A stretch of DNA of 64,000 nucleotides. Origin: Lentinus brumalis (lineage: Eukaryota; Basidiomycota; Agaricomycetes; Polyporales; Polyporaceae). A program made the position numbers and the translations under genes. Shown here in pieces: positions 11,376-23,400 of the stretch (position 1 is its first letter; the number at the start of each line of letters is the position of its first letter). The DNA lies in assembly GCA_001792895.1 (NCBI GenBank), contig MARA01000001.1, forward strand, positions 1,426,001 through 1,490,000. The letters are read 5' to 3'. The notes under the pieces were generated by a model that saw only the letters and a program-made list of their open reading frames with translations, made no database searches and had not been told where the DNA came from.

Positions 11376-13359
11376 TCAGTCAAACTTCCTCCTGCGGTAC
11401 AGGATCTTGCACGGCAGCGGCTGCACCATCATCGACTGCGCCGGGGTGCGTGTCAGCACACTCCATAAAGCGGCACGAGAGAGAGCAACGATAAACACGA
11501 AAACGTACCTCGTAATCACTCTTGGGGAAGTCGCTCTCGAGCTTGAGCTCTAACCGGCGGATGAGCGCGCAGATGGCAGTCGAGATCTGCAAGTACGCGA
11601 ACTGGGGAAGGCACGGCGTCGTCAGCAATCGCCCCGCAGCACACAAGAGGTTCCGAACTCACCTGCTCGCCAATGCACCGATGCCTGCCGGCACCGAAGG
11701 GGAGGTACGGGCTGACCGTGCCCTTGCTCACAAGGCCGAACCCAAAGTCGATCTTCTCGCCCTCGTTGTACTGCTTGTGTGCCTGCGCGGCGACACCCTT
11801 GTCGTCGTACCACCGGAGCGGCTCCCAGGTCTCCGCGTCCTCCCACACGGTGGGGTCGAGCTGGCTGACGATGGGCGAGGCCATGACGATGTCGCCCTTC
11901 GGCACAACGTACGTGACGTCCTCGGAGGGGGCGGCCAGCGTCGCGGGGACGGGGATGTCCTCGTGGGCCATGCGCATGATGGAGTGGATTGGGGGGTGGA
12001 GGCGGAGGGTCTCGCGCACGACCGCATCGAGGACCTTGAGGTCGCGGAGCTCGTCGTAGGTGATGTCCCGGAGGCCGCCGTCGGGCGTGCCGAAGTGCTT
12101 GACCTGCTCCTCGTAGAGTGCCTCCTGGATGTCCTGGCGGTCCGCGATGTGGAGCATGGTCCATGCAAGCGAGGAGGAGCTCGTGTGCTGACCAGCCATG
12201 AGCAGAGCGATCAAGATGTGCGCGATCTCATGGTCCCGAAGCGGGGTGCCATCACGGTAACGCTGCTTCATCAGAGAGGCCATGACATCGTCGTCCTGAT
12301 GCTGTAAGTGAGTTGTCAGCGCGGCGCGCATGTCAAGACCGCATTTCACGAACGCACCTCCTCGGGGTGCTCGCGGCGGTGCCTGAGGATGCTCTGGTAG
12401 AACGCGCTCATCTTGGCTTGGGCAGCATCTCTCTTGCGGTAACTGGGGAGAGGAAGGTTGGGGATCATCCAGTGCAGAGGGGTGAAACCGTGGTCAAGGT
12501 CGTGGTAGACCTGCGCGTAGTCCTTGGTCAAGCGCTCCCGGATCTCCCTGCCCTGGAGGGTACGCGAAGCGGTCAAGATAGTCATCTCGGAGAAGACCTC
12601 GAGGACTGGGAAGGCGCCCCATTCGTTGATGTCGTCCATTTGGTAGACACGGAACTTGGGGTCGGTCTCGAGGTAGCCTTTGATCTCATCCTCAATCATG
12701 CCGACGTACGCACGGAACTTGTCGATGGTGAGAGAAACTTTAACAAATCTCTTCTGCTCCATCAGTTTCTCGTTGGGACAGTCGTACACGACGTCCTTGC
12801 CGAAGACGGGCGTAGTCAAGGGCTGTAAAGGTGTGGTGAGCTGGGTAATGCAAGCGTGTGCAGACGGTAGACATACCGAGTACACATCCTCTGCAGCGAG
12901 TTGGGTGTGCTTGCCGCCGAGAACATAGTCGTTGCCACGGGTACCGAGGGTGACGGTGACGCGCTTGCCCAGGAGAATGAACGTGAAGCAGTTGCCGTAC
13001 TGCAAACGCGGCATTTGCATGATGAATGACTGCGAGCACACGATACACGCACCTTCTCCCTGCATTGGCGGAAGAAACCTATGGGGTCACGACCATACGT
13101 GGCAGCAGAACCGAGGAAGGGTATCCAGTGCCAGACCAAGGGCGGTTGAGACTTGGGTCGGGGTAACTGGAGGTGCTGTCGGCACTGGGCGGAGTGATGG
13201 AAGAATGCGGAGGACTCACGAGCTGCCAGAGAACATTGAGGAGGATGGCGAGGACGGGGAAGTTGATGAGGGTGATGAGGGCGAGGCGGGGGTGGAGGGC
13301 CACTCGAGGTGGGTGAGGGTGCCCGACCACGGCTCGGAGAAGGTGGCGTTGGCCGACAT
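11376..13359 (-). CDS. ERG11: Lanosterol (eburicol) 14-alpha-demethylase, CYP51
   Basis: This cytochrome P450 removes the 14-alpha methyl group in ergosterol synthesis at the ER membrane and is the azole target. Seven exons: 13359-13220, 13166-13053, 12999-12877, 12822-12358, 12301-11663, 11601-11509, 11435-11376 (544 residues once the frame is corrected). Visible marks: N-terminal anchor (LALITLINFPVLAILLNVLW), I-helix AGQHTSS, K-helix ETLR, substrate-recognition HPPIHSIMR, and heme loop PFGAGRHRCIG with the cysteine ligand. Exon 1 is one base short: the ATG frame (MSANATFSEPW) does not reach the anchor unless the five-base run at 13288-13292 has one more base. As this is normally an essential gene, an assembly error is likely. 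No close second P450 is nearby. Confidence 0.95.
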
Positions 13360-13434
13360 CGTTGTCGCAGCGAGTGCGACGGGGAGAACGACGAAGGAGG
13401 ACGGACGTCTGTGGGAGCCACTCCCGACGCCAGA

Positions 13435-13442
13435 ATATATAA
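13435..13442 (-). promoter_or_regulatory. TATA-like sequence upstream of ERG11
   Basis: Reads TTATATAT on the minus strand about 76 bp upstream of the ERG11 ATG. Position fits a core promoter; no sterol-response element was recognised by eye. Confidence 0.3.
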
Positions 13443-14290
13443 TTTCCTCGCGCCCGCATCGAACGATTCCCACTTGCCGGATCAGGCACTCGCTTCTCCT
13501 CATTTGGGACTGGAGCTCTCTCGATCCCCGTCTCGTCCTCGACCCCCCCGCTGTCCGCCCTCAGCCTGTGCGTGCCCGCAGATATCATGTCGTTCGACAC
13601 TGTCGCCAGCGCGCGCTGCCGGGGCTCGGCCGGGCGAATACAGACCGTCCACGGTGCCGCTGACGTGTCTCGATTGCGTGCGAGAGCCGTGCACTCATCG
13701 CTGTATGTTGTGAGAAGAACGGCCAGTTCAGTACACTCTGCAGAAATACATAGCGAGCGGTGCTGGCTCTGTACATTTTGCTGCCTGCTCGACCAGGCGG
13801 GTGGACTGCCTGGCTGGAGCCGCGCTTTCTGGCGGCCGAGCCGTGTCATGGTGATTTCTTCCAGTACTGCTCGCTCGCAGTCCTCAGCCACATGCAGAGC
13901 CCTATCAAGGGTTATAGATGCTATGGCCTATCTCCGACAGACAGCAGGAGACCTCGCAAACGCCGATGCACATACATATGCATACAATCATCGCTGCAGG
14001 TTTGTGAGTTCCGAAACTCAAACACTGGAGAGAGGCCTGCATTACATACAGCGATGGCGATGCTCCCAGGAATGCCTGTCGCGAAGGCGCATCGATATGG
14101 CGGTCAACATGGGCAGAATCGCACATCCTATGCTAAGTAGCTATCCGTGCAATCCTGTCCCATAGTGCAGGACCGTTCAGTACGTCAAGCAAGCTTCAAG
14201 CTTCAATCACGTTGCTGTGAAAGCGGGCCATAACTCAGCAGGCAACGCAGTTATGAATCTGAGCGACATGGCGAGAGGTAGGCTCGCAAG
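13443..14290. other. Intergenic region upstream of ERG11
   Basis: No gene is supported. Overlapping open frames on both strands lack splice signals and protein-like composition. This is the left part of what was probably the ERG11/VMA9 divergent promoter region before the LINE inserted. Confidence 0.5.
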
Positions 14291-14343
14291 CCAGCCTCTA
14301 GTTCTGTAGCGGAAGACAGTCGTTCCTTTAGAATAGAGGCTGG
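14291..14343. repeat. Inverted repeat / hairpin
   Basis: CCAGCCTCTA at 14291-14300 is perfectly complementary to TAGAGGCTGG at 14334-14343. A further four pairs form inside (TTCT/AGAA) after one bulged base. The loop is about 23 nt. Role unknown. Confidence 0.55.
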
Positions 14344-14366
14344 TATTGTTTAACAGGCTTCCCTCT

Positions 14367-14463
14367 GGCAGGATTCAGACTCAGACAGCCTCCGACGTTC
14401 CCACGGGGGGTCGCCGGCAGGATTCAGACTCAGACAGCCTCCGACGTTCCCACGGGGGTCGCC
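14367..14463. repeat. Tandem duplication, two copies of 49 and 48 bp
   Basis: Copies at 14367-14415 and 14416-14463 both begin GGCAGGATTCAGACTCAGAC and end GGGGTCGCC. They differ only in the length of one G run (six versus five). They sit just outside the target-site duplication of the LINE, so belong to the flanking DNA or to an older insertion. Confidence 0.85.
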
Positions 14464-14470
14464 TGCACCC

Positions 14471-14485
14471 CCCTCACAAAGACTT
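14471..14485. repeat. Target-site duplication, 3' side of the LINE
   Basis: CCCTCACAAAGACTT, identical to 27652-27666. It directly precedes the T-rich stretch (14486 onward) that is the reverse complement of the LINE's A-rich tail. Confidence 0.8.
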
Positions 14486-14590
14486 TTTTTTATTATTTTT
14501 TAGTGGAGCGTAAGTGCCTTAAATCGCAATAATCCCCAGGGGGCTTGTCATGCAATTTGTGTACAACGACTGTTGTGCAGGCACGCTGGA

Positions 14591-14626
14591 CATCCTCACC
14601 GAGGTAGGTGGACCTTGGTGAGGATG
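14591..14626. repeat. Stem-loop in the LINE 3' UTR
   Basis: Arms 14591-14605 and 14612-14626 form a 15-bp stem with one imperfect pair and a six-base loop. It lies between the ORF2 stop and the A-rich tail. In several LINEs a 3'-UTR hairpin is the site recognised by the reverse transcriptase; that role here is an inference. Confidence 0.65.
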
Positions 14627-14737
14627 TGTTGGAGACAGGTAGAGGCCACAACGAGGAAATGCATTTACGCACTGAGTGTGGGGCTCAAAACGTTTGTAGA
14701 ATCATATGAGAGCGGCCGCGCGGGCCGGCCGCCCTCA

Positions 14738-17700
14738 TCATCTTCCGCGTTTAATACCCACTAAAACCCCGTATTCAACAACCCATCTAGGAGGCAGTTC
14801 CTCCTTGTTATCAAGGATAGGATACCAGATGCGTTCGACTTCTGCAGGCCTTAGGGATTTCTTGCCCCGAGCCATAGCGGACGTGCGTCTGTCCAGGTCA
14901 AGTCGAGAGCTGATACTCGCATAGAAACGGTTCGTGATCTCTTGGATTGAGAATTCCTCTCCTTCGCGCTGGATAACCCTTTCGCATCGCAGCTTCCAGA
15001 TAAGATGCAGGGATTCCGTGCACAGGATAGTCCAGAGAGACTCGATAGGGGAGGATCGCCTGCCGTTGCGCGACTTGAAGACGGCGCAAGCAGCACCGAA
15101 AGTCGTGCCCCACGTCGCGTCTTTCCATTCATGCCCGGTGAGTTCCCAGGTCGTTTTAAGGAGATCCCAAATGGCTTCTTGGCCATTAGCTCTGCATTCT
15201 AAAGTTATGTGGGTCATAGTCTCAACCTCGCCGCATTTGCCGCAGTAGGCTCGAGCTCTCATTTCGTCTGACATGTTAGGACGGGCCCAGTGGGAGCCTA
15301 TCATGTAGCCGTCATGGATCGACATCCACATGAATTGTGAGATCGATCGTGTGACGTGCCTAGAGCGCAGCGAGGTCCATATGGCCTCGTCCTTGACGAG
15401 GTAGCCGAAAGCGGCTTCTATCCTGGAGGAGATGCGGTCCAGATTCGCCGACGCCCGAGGTCGAGGGTCGGTCAGGGCGTCTTTCCTCGAGCGGATAGCT
15501 TTGTACGCCAGTTTTTGCGTAAGAGATTGTAGTTTGGCCCCAGAAATACGATATTCTGGTGGGATATTCAGTGAAATGCGGTCATGCTGTGGTTTGTCGG
15601 CTCCCAGAGCCGCCAGCCTGTCTGCCATTTCGTTTCCCAGGTGGCCGTTGTGCCCCTTCACCCATTTAAGGATGGTGTGGGCCTTCCTCATGCGGAGACT
15701 CGCAACTGTGGCGCGTATAAGGGTAGCGTTCTTCTGGCATATGTAGCCCGTGTCCTCGTGTCTCTGGTTCAGTTTCGTCAGGGAGTCTAGCGTGGTTTGC
15801 GAGTCCGTTTCGATTATAAGCCTGGCGCGCAGGTTGGCTTGCCTAGAAGCTAGAAGGGTAGCGGCAATCTCCCCAGTCTGGTTTGACTGCACGAAGCTGG
15901 CTGGGAGGCGAGCGCTCATGTCCATGTTCTGATCGTCTTGGAAGTGTACCCCGCGCCTGCCCTTGCATTGCGTTCCCCGTTATATGCACAGGAGCCATCT
16001 GTTGCAGCGGTGATGGCCGGCTCGGACTCCTGAATCTCCATGTTGATGGAACAGTTCGAAACGTCTGTGCCGTCCGTGAAAATGCGGAATGCGTGGCCAA
16101 CATTGCCGTGAGTGGTGACACAGCGGTTGAAGGGTACTAGGTTTTGCGGAAGGTCTTCGCGTTCGATACGGGCCATAGTATCCTTCTCGTAGTCTTCGGG
16201 CAGAGATTTACGGGGATTCCATTTGTCTGGAAGCGTGTCAAGCATGTCGCAAGCACGCTGGTAGCATAGATACGGGTTGTCACACGCCGTGAGAGCCTTA
16301 AGTGATGTGCAGCCAACGCAGTTACATGACGCGGCAGGTCTGTGCGTCGGAGCGTCGCGCTTGCGCGCGAGAGAGACGAAATCGCCTACAGTCCTCAGTT
16401 TGTGGTTTACGATGAGGCAGGATAGAAGCTTTGAGGGGACGGACAGTCTGCCGAGTCGTATTCTGTCCGCATAGATGTGGTTCCACATAGGCATTTCGCA
16501 GAGGATGCTGCGTGACAGCGCCAGAGCTTCTAGCCTAAGACCGAACTTCTTGGCCGTACTGACAAGGCTTCTCATGAGTGGTGGGATACCAGCAACCTTC
16601 GGGCTCCATCTCTGTAGGAAGGGGTTGAGCCGTAGCTCCTGCAGCCTAGGCTGACAGTTTTTAGGTACGTGAGATGCGAAAAGGTCGTCGATGATGAGGG
16701 CCCACATGGGACGTTCTTTGCTGAAATCCAGATAGGCACGGAGCCACATGATGTCTATTGCCTCGCCTCTCGTGGACAGGTCCAAAAGGCCCAGGCCTCC
16801 TTGCTCTACCGGGAGATAGCAGTGCTGGAGACCGACAGGTGTGTTATGTCTATCGTCCCAGATATAGCTACGAATAACTTTGTTAAGCCTCTGCAGTATA
16901 TTCGCCGGCATACTCTGAACTAGGGTGAGATATTGCGTGATACCCCCGATGATCATCTGAACCACATGCTTCTTGCCTTGTAAGGTAGCGTGGCCCTGCT
17001 TCCAGCGTGCTATTACTTGCATGAGGGGTTTTCTCATTGCGACAATTTTGTTGAGTACAAGAGACCAGATCGCCGTTTGGTCGAGGCCGTTGCCTAGGAA
17101 CGCCCTGAGTATTCGTACGGCCTCGCCATCCTGCGCAACATGCACACCTTGGGGATAATTTTCCCAAGAGCCCGTTGTTCGGTACGTGTCCGCCATTTCT
17201 TTGCGGAAAGACGGGCAGCCGATAGGGATGATTTCCGTCTTGCTGATATTGAATCGAGCCTTAGCAGCCGAACACCAGGAGTCAAGGACAGTTTGTAGAA
17301 CGCGGAAATCGTCGTCTCTTGAGAGATAGACCGTGGTATCGTCTGCGAAAAGAACCGCCTTGAGTACCTCATCACATTTTGGTATGCTGAAGCCTTTGAT
17401 ATCTGAATTGCGTATCATCGCAGACAGCGGCTCGATGGCCAGATCGAATAGAAGGCATGAAAGGGGGTCGCCTTGCCTGACGCCTCTGTAGATGCGGTAA
17501 GCTCTGCTAAGTATGCCATTGACCATTATTGACGATTCTGCATGCTCGTATAGTGATTGGATGATGCGAATGAAGCTATCGGGATGCGGAAGTGCTTGAG
17601 CACCCGCCACAGGTAGTCGTGAGCGATTTTGTCGTACGCTTTTTCTTGGTCGAGAGCAACTATAGCACCATTGATCTCTTTAGCTTCTGCCCAAGCGATC

Positions 17701-20044
17701 ATAGTGCGGGCTAGCTGTGTATGGTTCTGAATTTTCCGCCCAGGAACAAAGCCGGCTTGGGCACGGTTGATCAGTTTCGGGGCAACGATCGCCAAGCGTG
17801 CCGCGAGGGTCTTGCTAAGAAGCTTGTAATCTGTGTTGAGTATTGTGATAGGTCTATAGTTAACTACTTTGGATCTCTCGCCCTTTTCTTTGTAGATGGG
17901 AGCTATCCACCCATGAGCAAAGGCAGTACGGGCGTTGACCCCGAACGTCCTCACATCCTCGAAGGCCGCCCTCACCAGACACATAACGTCGAAGCTTTCG
18001 CGTTCCGGAAAGCGGGAGTCTTCGATGTAGCGTGCATTCAGGGTTTTCCAGAACTCGTATGGTATACCATCTAGCCCAGGCGCAGAACCGTTCTTAGTGT
18101 GTCTTAGAGCAGCAACGCATTCATTGTAGGATACTTCTGCGTCTAGCGAGCATGACTGGTCAGCGGAGACATGCTCTTCTATGCTGTTCAGGGCAGCTTC
18201 GATATCTATTTCGCGCGCGTCCGGGGTCTCGCGTCTGGATCGTTTTTCTGGACTTGTATGTGGTGGGCTCTCGCCATACTCGCCATTTTGGTCGAGTCCG
18301 TCTCATACAATTTTTCGCCCGAGACACCTAGTCGGCCCTCTTTCTCGAAGGCATTAATGACGTCTCTTGGGGCAGATTCTCTATGCAGTTTCGTCCAGTA
18401 TTTTGTGGGCCTATCGCCTAGAATACGATGTGTAGCTCGAGAGTGTTGCTGTATTTGTTTGTATCTGCGTTGTTTGAGATGACGGATTTGCTTGGTTAGG
18501 GAAGCGGCTTTGGCGATTGTCGTTTGATCGTGCGCGTCGCGTCCTTTGAGGAGAAGCCTGAGGTCCTTCTCTGCTTCACGAATTTCCGCCAAGAGTTTCG
18601 GGACAATTTCGCGCTCGCGAGAGCGTGCCAGTTTCATGGCGTCCGTTTTGAAGCGGAAGAGGATTAGCTGCGGGTTTTCGGACTCGGAGCGTGTGCCCTT
18701 CTCTTCGAGGTTAATCAGCTCCGCCATGGCGGCCTTGCCGCGGGCTTTGAGTAGCTTAGAGAGCTTTTTGTCTTTCAGAAGCATGACCGGGAAGAGTGGT
18801 CTTCCAGCACCAATAGTGGGAGCGTTGTCGGCCGTAAGCTGGACAGAGACCATAGCGTGGTCTGTCTTGACTCCCGGCTCGCAGATAGACCATTCCCTCG
18901 CGTTATTGAAGACGCTTTGGGTGGTGTAAATACGATCCAGACGCGAGAAGGCAGCCTCACGTCCGGAACCTCTGTGGAAGGTGTAGGCTCGCGTCGAGGG
19001 GTACGTGATTCTCCATCCATCAGCCATCGTAAGGTTGAGGGTCATTTTGAGATCGTCGAGAGCATGCGTCGAGGCATCTGAGTGACTACTCGTTGGGAGT
19101 CTGTCTATGTCGTCTTCGACGCAGTTGAAATCACCAGCCACGATATGAGGCTTGGGGAAGAGCGGCCTGTGCTCGTAGTAGTGACTCAGGTTATTGAAGA
19201 AAGCGCGGCGTTCTTCTGCGCCATTTGAAGTGGGAGCGTACACGCAGAGGACGTGTCGGATTTCGCCGCCCAGGCAGGGGAAACTGACTTGGATGGCGCG
19301 GCCAGGGATGACTTCAGTGGCCCTCGCCTCAGATGTTTTGATGTATCTGGAGTTCAGCACTATAGCGACACCTTCGCGTAGCGTAGGGGCGTCGGGGTGT
19401 TCTGAGTGGAAAATCCTGACCTTGTTAGAGAACATGCTATGGATGCAAGCCTTACGTTCAGCCGTGAGGTGAGTTTCCTGAAGTAAGAGGACACCTAGAC
19501 GATGTTCGGACATGACTCTATATATACGTCCCCATTTATTATCCGGATGGTCGCGGATGAGATTGCCGTAGCCGTTCATGTTTAGAGTGGCTAGCTGGAC
19601 AGTGGTCTTACGTGCGGTCTGCTCGTCTCGATTGGTTCTGTGGCGTTCCGGCCTCGGAGAGAGAGGGGGAGACGCAGCCAGCGTGAGGAGGGGAGGAGAG
19701 GGTAGAGAGGCAGAGGAGAGAGATCTTGCGGGAGCTGCGGGAGAGAGACTTGTAGCCCGAGAGGTAGGAGATGTCGAGGGAGGCGTGGAGATGGAGGGGG
19801 TAGGGGTGGAGATATTAGCCCTTTCACGGGGAGGATGTGCTGGTCCTGAGCGTGAGAGGGGCGCGCAGCCGTCGTCGGAGGAGATATCAGCAGTACTAGC
19901 CACCGCGCGCGAGGGGCGAGGACCTACTTCTCTTCCAAAGGTAGAAAGAACCGTTGTGTGACTGTTTACCGTAGGGGATTGTGTGCAGGTAGAATGAGTA
20001 GTGGTTGCGTTGGTCAGCCTGGGTACAACCATATCCAGGCTCAT
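14738..20044 (-). CDS. LINE ORF2: endonuclease, reverse transcriptase and RNase H polyprotein
   Basis: Uninterrupted by introns; 1,769 residues if three single-base gaps are filled (runs at 18223-18226, 17581-17583, 15949-15952), which makes the length an exact multiple of three. Order of domains: apurinic-type endonuclease (TLNMNGYG, LLQETHL, VAGDFNCVED, SRLDRIY, KTDHAMVS); reverse transcriptase (YRPITILNTDYKLLSK, GFVPGRKIQNHTQ, ALDQEKAYDKI, GVRQGDPLSCLLFDLAIEPL and the catalytic LFADDTTVYL); RNase H (TDGSC, ETDSQTTL, KWVKGHNGHLGNEMAD); then a CCHC-like finger (YCGKCGEVETMTHITLEC). The protein nicks target DNA and copies the element RNA there. Start chosen at the first ATG of the frame, MSLDMVVPRL; a non-ATG extension to 20062 is possible. 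As written, the frame is split in four. Confidence 0.9.
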
Positions 20045-20445
20045 TGTCGCTTGTCCCAGCAAACAGGGCGAAGTGGAATCTCGACTAACAGACCTCGGCA
20101 GCGAGCTGAGAGCGTTGAGACCTTTGCTTGCGCACGGGCTTCGAGCCTAAATAAGCCTCCGTTTTTACCGTAGGATTTCCTGTCGCCCTTGGGCCCAGTA
20201 TATTTGGTCCTACAGTAGCCTAGGGTTCCTCGTAAAGTGCCGCCGCACCGTGGAGGTTTCACCATGCTCATCCTTAGGCATAGATGTGGTGAGCCGTGAC
20301 CGTTGACCGAGTGTTCGTAACCAGGAGAAACAAGCATACATTCGACGAACTAGAGTAAGATATACAGAGACAAGACCGTACTCGTAGTCTGCAGATGCAG
20401 GGCAGACCGGAAAGCGTCATCACAGGGAAGGGAGATCGCGTCGAG

Positions 20446-23400
20446 TTACCGTCTGCCTTCTTTGCGGAAACTGTCTCTACCGCCTTTATGGGAACGCGTA
20501 TCGTAGTCGCGTCCTCGCTGCGACGACCCCTGTCCTCCTTGCTCGCCACGTTGTGAACGACCGTGCTCACGTCTTCTATCCCGCGCGCGATCATCGCTCC
20601 TCTGGCCTGAGGTGCCGTTGTCATGTGAGACGTCGCTTCTCGACGAGCTTGCGCGGGCATTGGCGCGTCCGTGGTTCGAGAAGCTAGAGTGGCCGTATCG
20701 CGCAGCGTGAGGTTGTTGGGATGTAGAGGGCGACGGCGAGGACTGGCGTTCGCGACGCTCGCGTCCATCGATAGAGTATGATGGCCCGCCAGCAGTATCG
20801 GGGCCGTTCCAGCCATTCATGCGGACGAAGGGACATAGATGGGAAGGGTGGTCGACGCCTGAACATCCAGCGCAGACGGTGATCCTGCGCGCTCTCGCGA
20901 TGGCCGTGTGGTATGAGCCAAAAGTCGTGTTGCGTAGCTCTTGGATCCAGAGACGCCAGACTCGTATGCTGCGTGTTGGCGAGCGCAAGAAAACGTTCGC
21001 CACAATAGTGCCGTTATCTAGGGTGTAGGCCGTGATTCTGAGGGTGGACATGATGCGGCGCAGAGCTTCAGGGGACGGGATGTTTGCGAACTCGGGATTG
21101 GCCTGTATCATCTGCTCGATCCTGCTACGTATGACGGGCCTTTCGAGCGTCGAGCGAACTGCGTTGTGGATATTACTGATATTGTCGTCCAGGAAGCCTT
21201 CGAGGGCAAGCAGGAGGCGTGGGGCTTCAAGGGTGCGACGTCGAGGGAAGAAAGTGATGGCCTTGAGAGACCAGACGCGTCTTCTGAGTAGCAGATCGAC
21301 TCCAGAAGTCGAAAGGCCCGTGACGGCCCATTTGAAAGGACCGAGGCCACGGTGTCCTGAAGCCTGGTCCGGCGCGATGACTGAGAACGCAGACTCTCCT
21401 GTGATGCTGGAGATAGCTTGTCTGATGTCAGCCGCCGTTCTGCGATTAGCACCGTAGCTACGCGTAAACCGCGAGTTGAAGGTGCTGAGAGTGATGGAGG
21501 AGCCCTCCGGGTCCGACCAAACTTCTTGGATCCAATCGTCAGACATACCCCTGAGGTGCGATTCCGGGTCGTGCTGATGTACCTCCGGATCACCTTCATG
21601 AGGGATTGGGGTCGGAGTAGCATCGTCCTCCTCCGTAGAGACACCTCCGCGGCGCACAGCGTCGGGGATATTGTCGTCCGAACCTAGATCGAAGATGTCG
21701 AGGCCGTTGATGCGGTTGGGAAGCATAGCGTGGCCGGACGACGTGCTCTGGTTCGTGAGAGTACTGCCGAAGACATCCTCGGAGGGAGAGGGGGGGCTGG
21801 GTGCAAGTAGAGGGCTTGGGTGCTCAATGCGATCGTTCTCGTTGGCAAGCGACATGCTGCTCGGGGCGCGCGAGAGTCGATCGTTTCCGTAGTAGCCGTT
21901 AGCATAGAGGGGAGGCGGGAAGAGTGGGACGTCGCGGCGTCGTTGCAGAGGGCGCGCAGAGTGCAGATCGGGATCCTGGGACGCGTGGGGCGCCCTGGAG
22001 CGTGATTCTCGCAATCTCGAATCACTGATGTAGGAAGCGCGAGGCTCTCCTCGCGCGTAGCTTACGTTGTGATGGACGTTGCCATCCTCGACCTCGCCTT
22101 CCTCGTGCGCGTCCTCCACTGTGGGCCTTCTGTACGTGACGTCGCGCAAGAAAGGGTGGTTGCTAGCCTCGCGTGAGTCGTGTCGCCCTACGGAGTCATT
22201 CTGGAATGGTTCAGACGTGCCGCGCGACACGTTCCCCATAGAGACGTCTCGTGTGGATGAGGCTTCGCGAGCGGTAGCGCGCGTCGTGCTTCTGCGTCGG
22301 TCTTCTGATGATAGAGTCCGAGGGCTTGCAGTCGACCTCTCGTTCGTAGTTGTAGCTAGCGTCGCCGAATCGCGAGCGGGGTTGCCGTACGACTGCTCGC
22401 CGATGGGAGTTGTAGTTGTGCGTGCGAGAGAAGGAGTGGGAGAAGAGAGGTCGCGGAGGGATAGAGGTGAGTCGGAGATCCTGTGCGGCGTCGGGTAAGA
22501 ACCCGACATATTCATGCGGCCATAGAAGGTGGTGGTGGAGCTCGGCGCACGTGAGAAGTCGTCGTAGGGAGTGTGATTGGACGAAGCGACAGAGGAGGGC
22601 GGGAGCGGAGAGTACGGCAGAGATGCCGTGGGCACAGACGTGTCATTGCTCGACGCTTGTGAGAGGCCCGAGCTTAGCCATGGGTTGACGTCTTGCACAG
22701 CCTGAGAGTGAAGGTGAGAGCGATCGACGTTTTTGCCTTTAGCCTTTCTTCTCGCAATCTTGCTAGCGCGCTCGCCTGTGGGTGGTGACGTACCGCGGCG
22801 CTTTTTGCGAAGACGGCTGGCGACGGGTGGATGAGAGAGCGGGTCAACGGAGATAGGCGGGATGTTCTCTTCATCCGACGAAGACTTCTTGGTCGCAGCC
22901 TCCTGGTTTGCGGGGGCCATTGCGACATCGGGATCGAGGTGTTGCGACGGGGCGTTAGAATATTCGGGGTGAGTAAGGCAGATGGAAGATTGGAGTCTGC
23001 CATGGCTGGCGTGTCGAATTGGGCCCAGAAGTCGCTGTACGAGTCGATACCGAGGGCGGCAGCGTAGCCTGCGGGATTGGCGGCTTCATGGATAGTAGAC
23101 TCGTGGTCGGCAGAAGCGTTAGGACGCGGGGTGGCAGTCGCAGTGGTTGGGATAGAGATGGGAGAGCTGGACATGCACGACGAGACGGGAGTCATTGAAG
23201 CATTATCCTATATAAGATCGCGTCGGAGCGTTATATTGAGATACTACGCCATATACACAGTAGTACTATCATACCATGGACGCGGCACTTGCCTGAGGGT
23301 GAGCCTGAGGCGGCAAGGCGAAGGTGTCTTCCACGTCGCTGAGAGACGCGTGAACAGGACGGATAGTCGGAGTGTTCAGAGCGCTCTAAGGCAAGAAGAG

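Noticed and set aside
11522..12307. 261-codon open frame on + within ERG11
   Set aside because: Complement of the P450 main exon; the minus strand carries unmistakable CYP51 motifs.
14738..15925. Stand-alone RNase H gene
   Set aside because: It is the C-terminal part of LINE ORF2, separated only by a missing base at 15949-15952.
18206..20062. Host endonuclease/phosphatase gene
   Set aside because: The endonuclease domain continues into the reverse transcriptase after one-base repair, so it belongs to the LINE.
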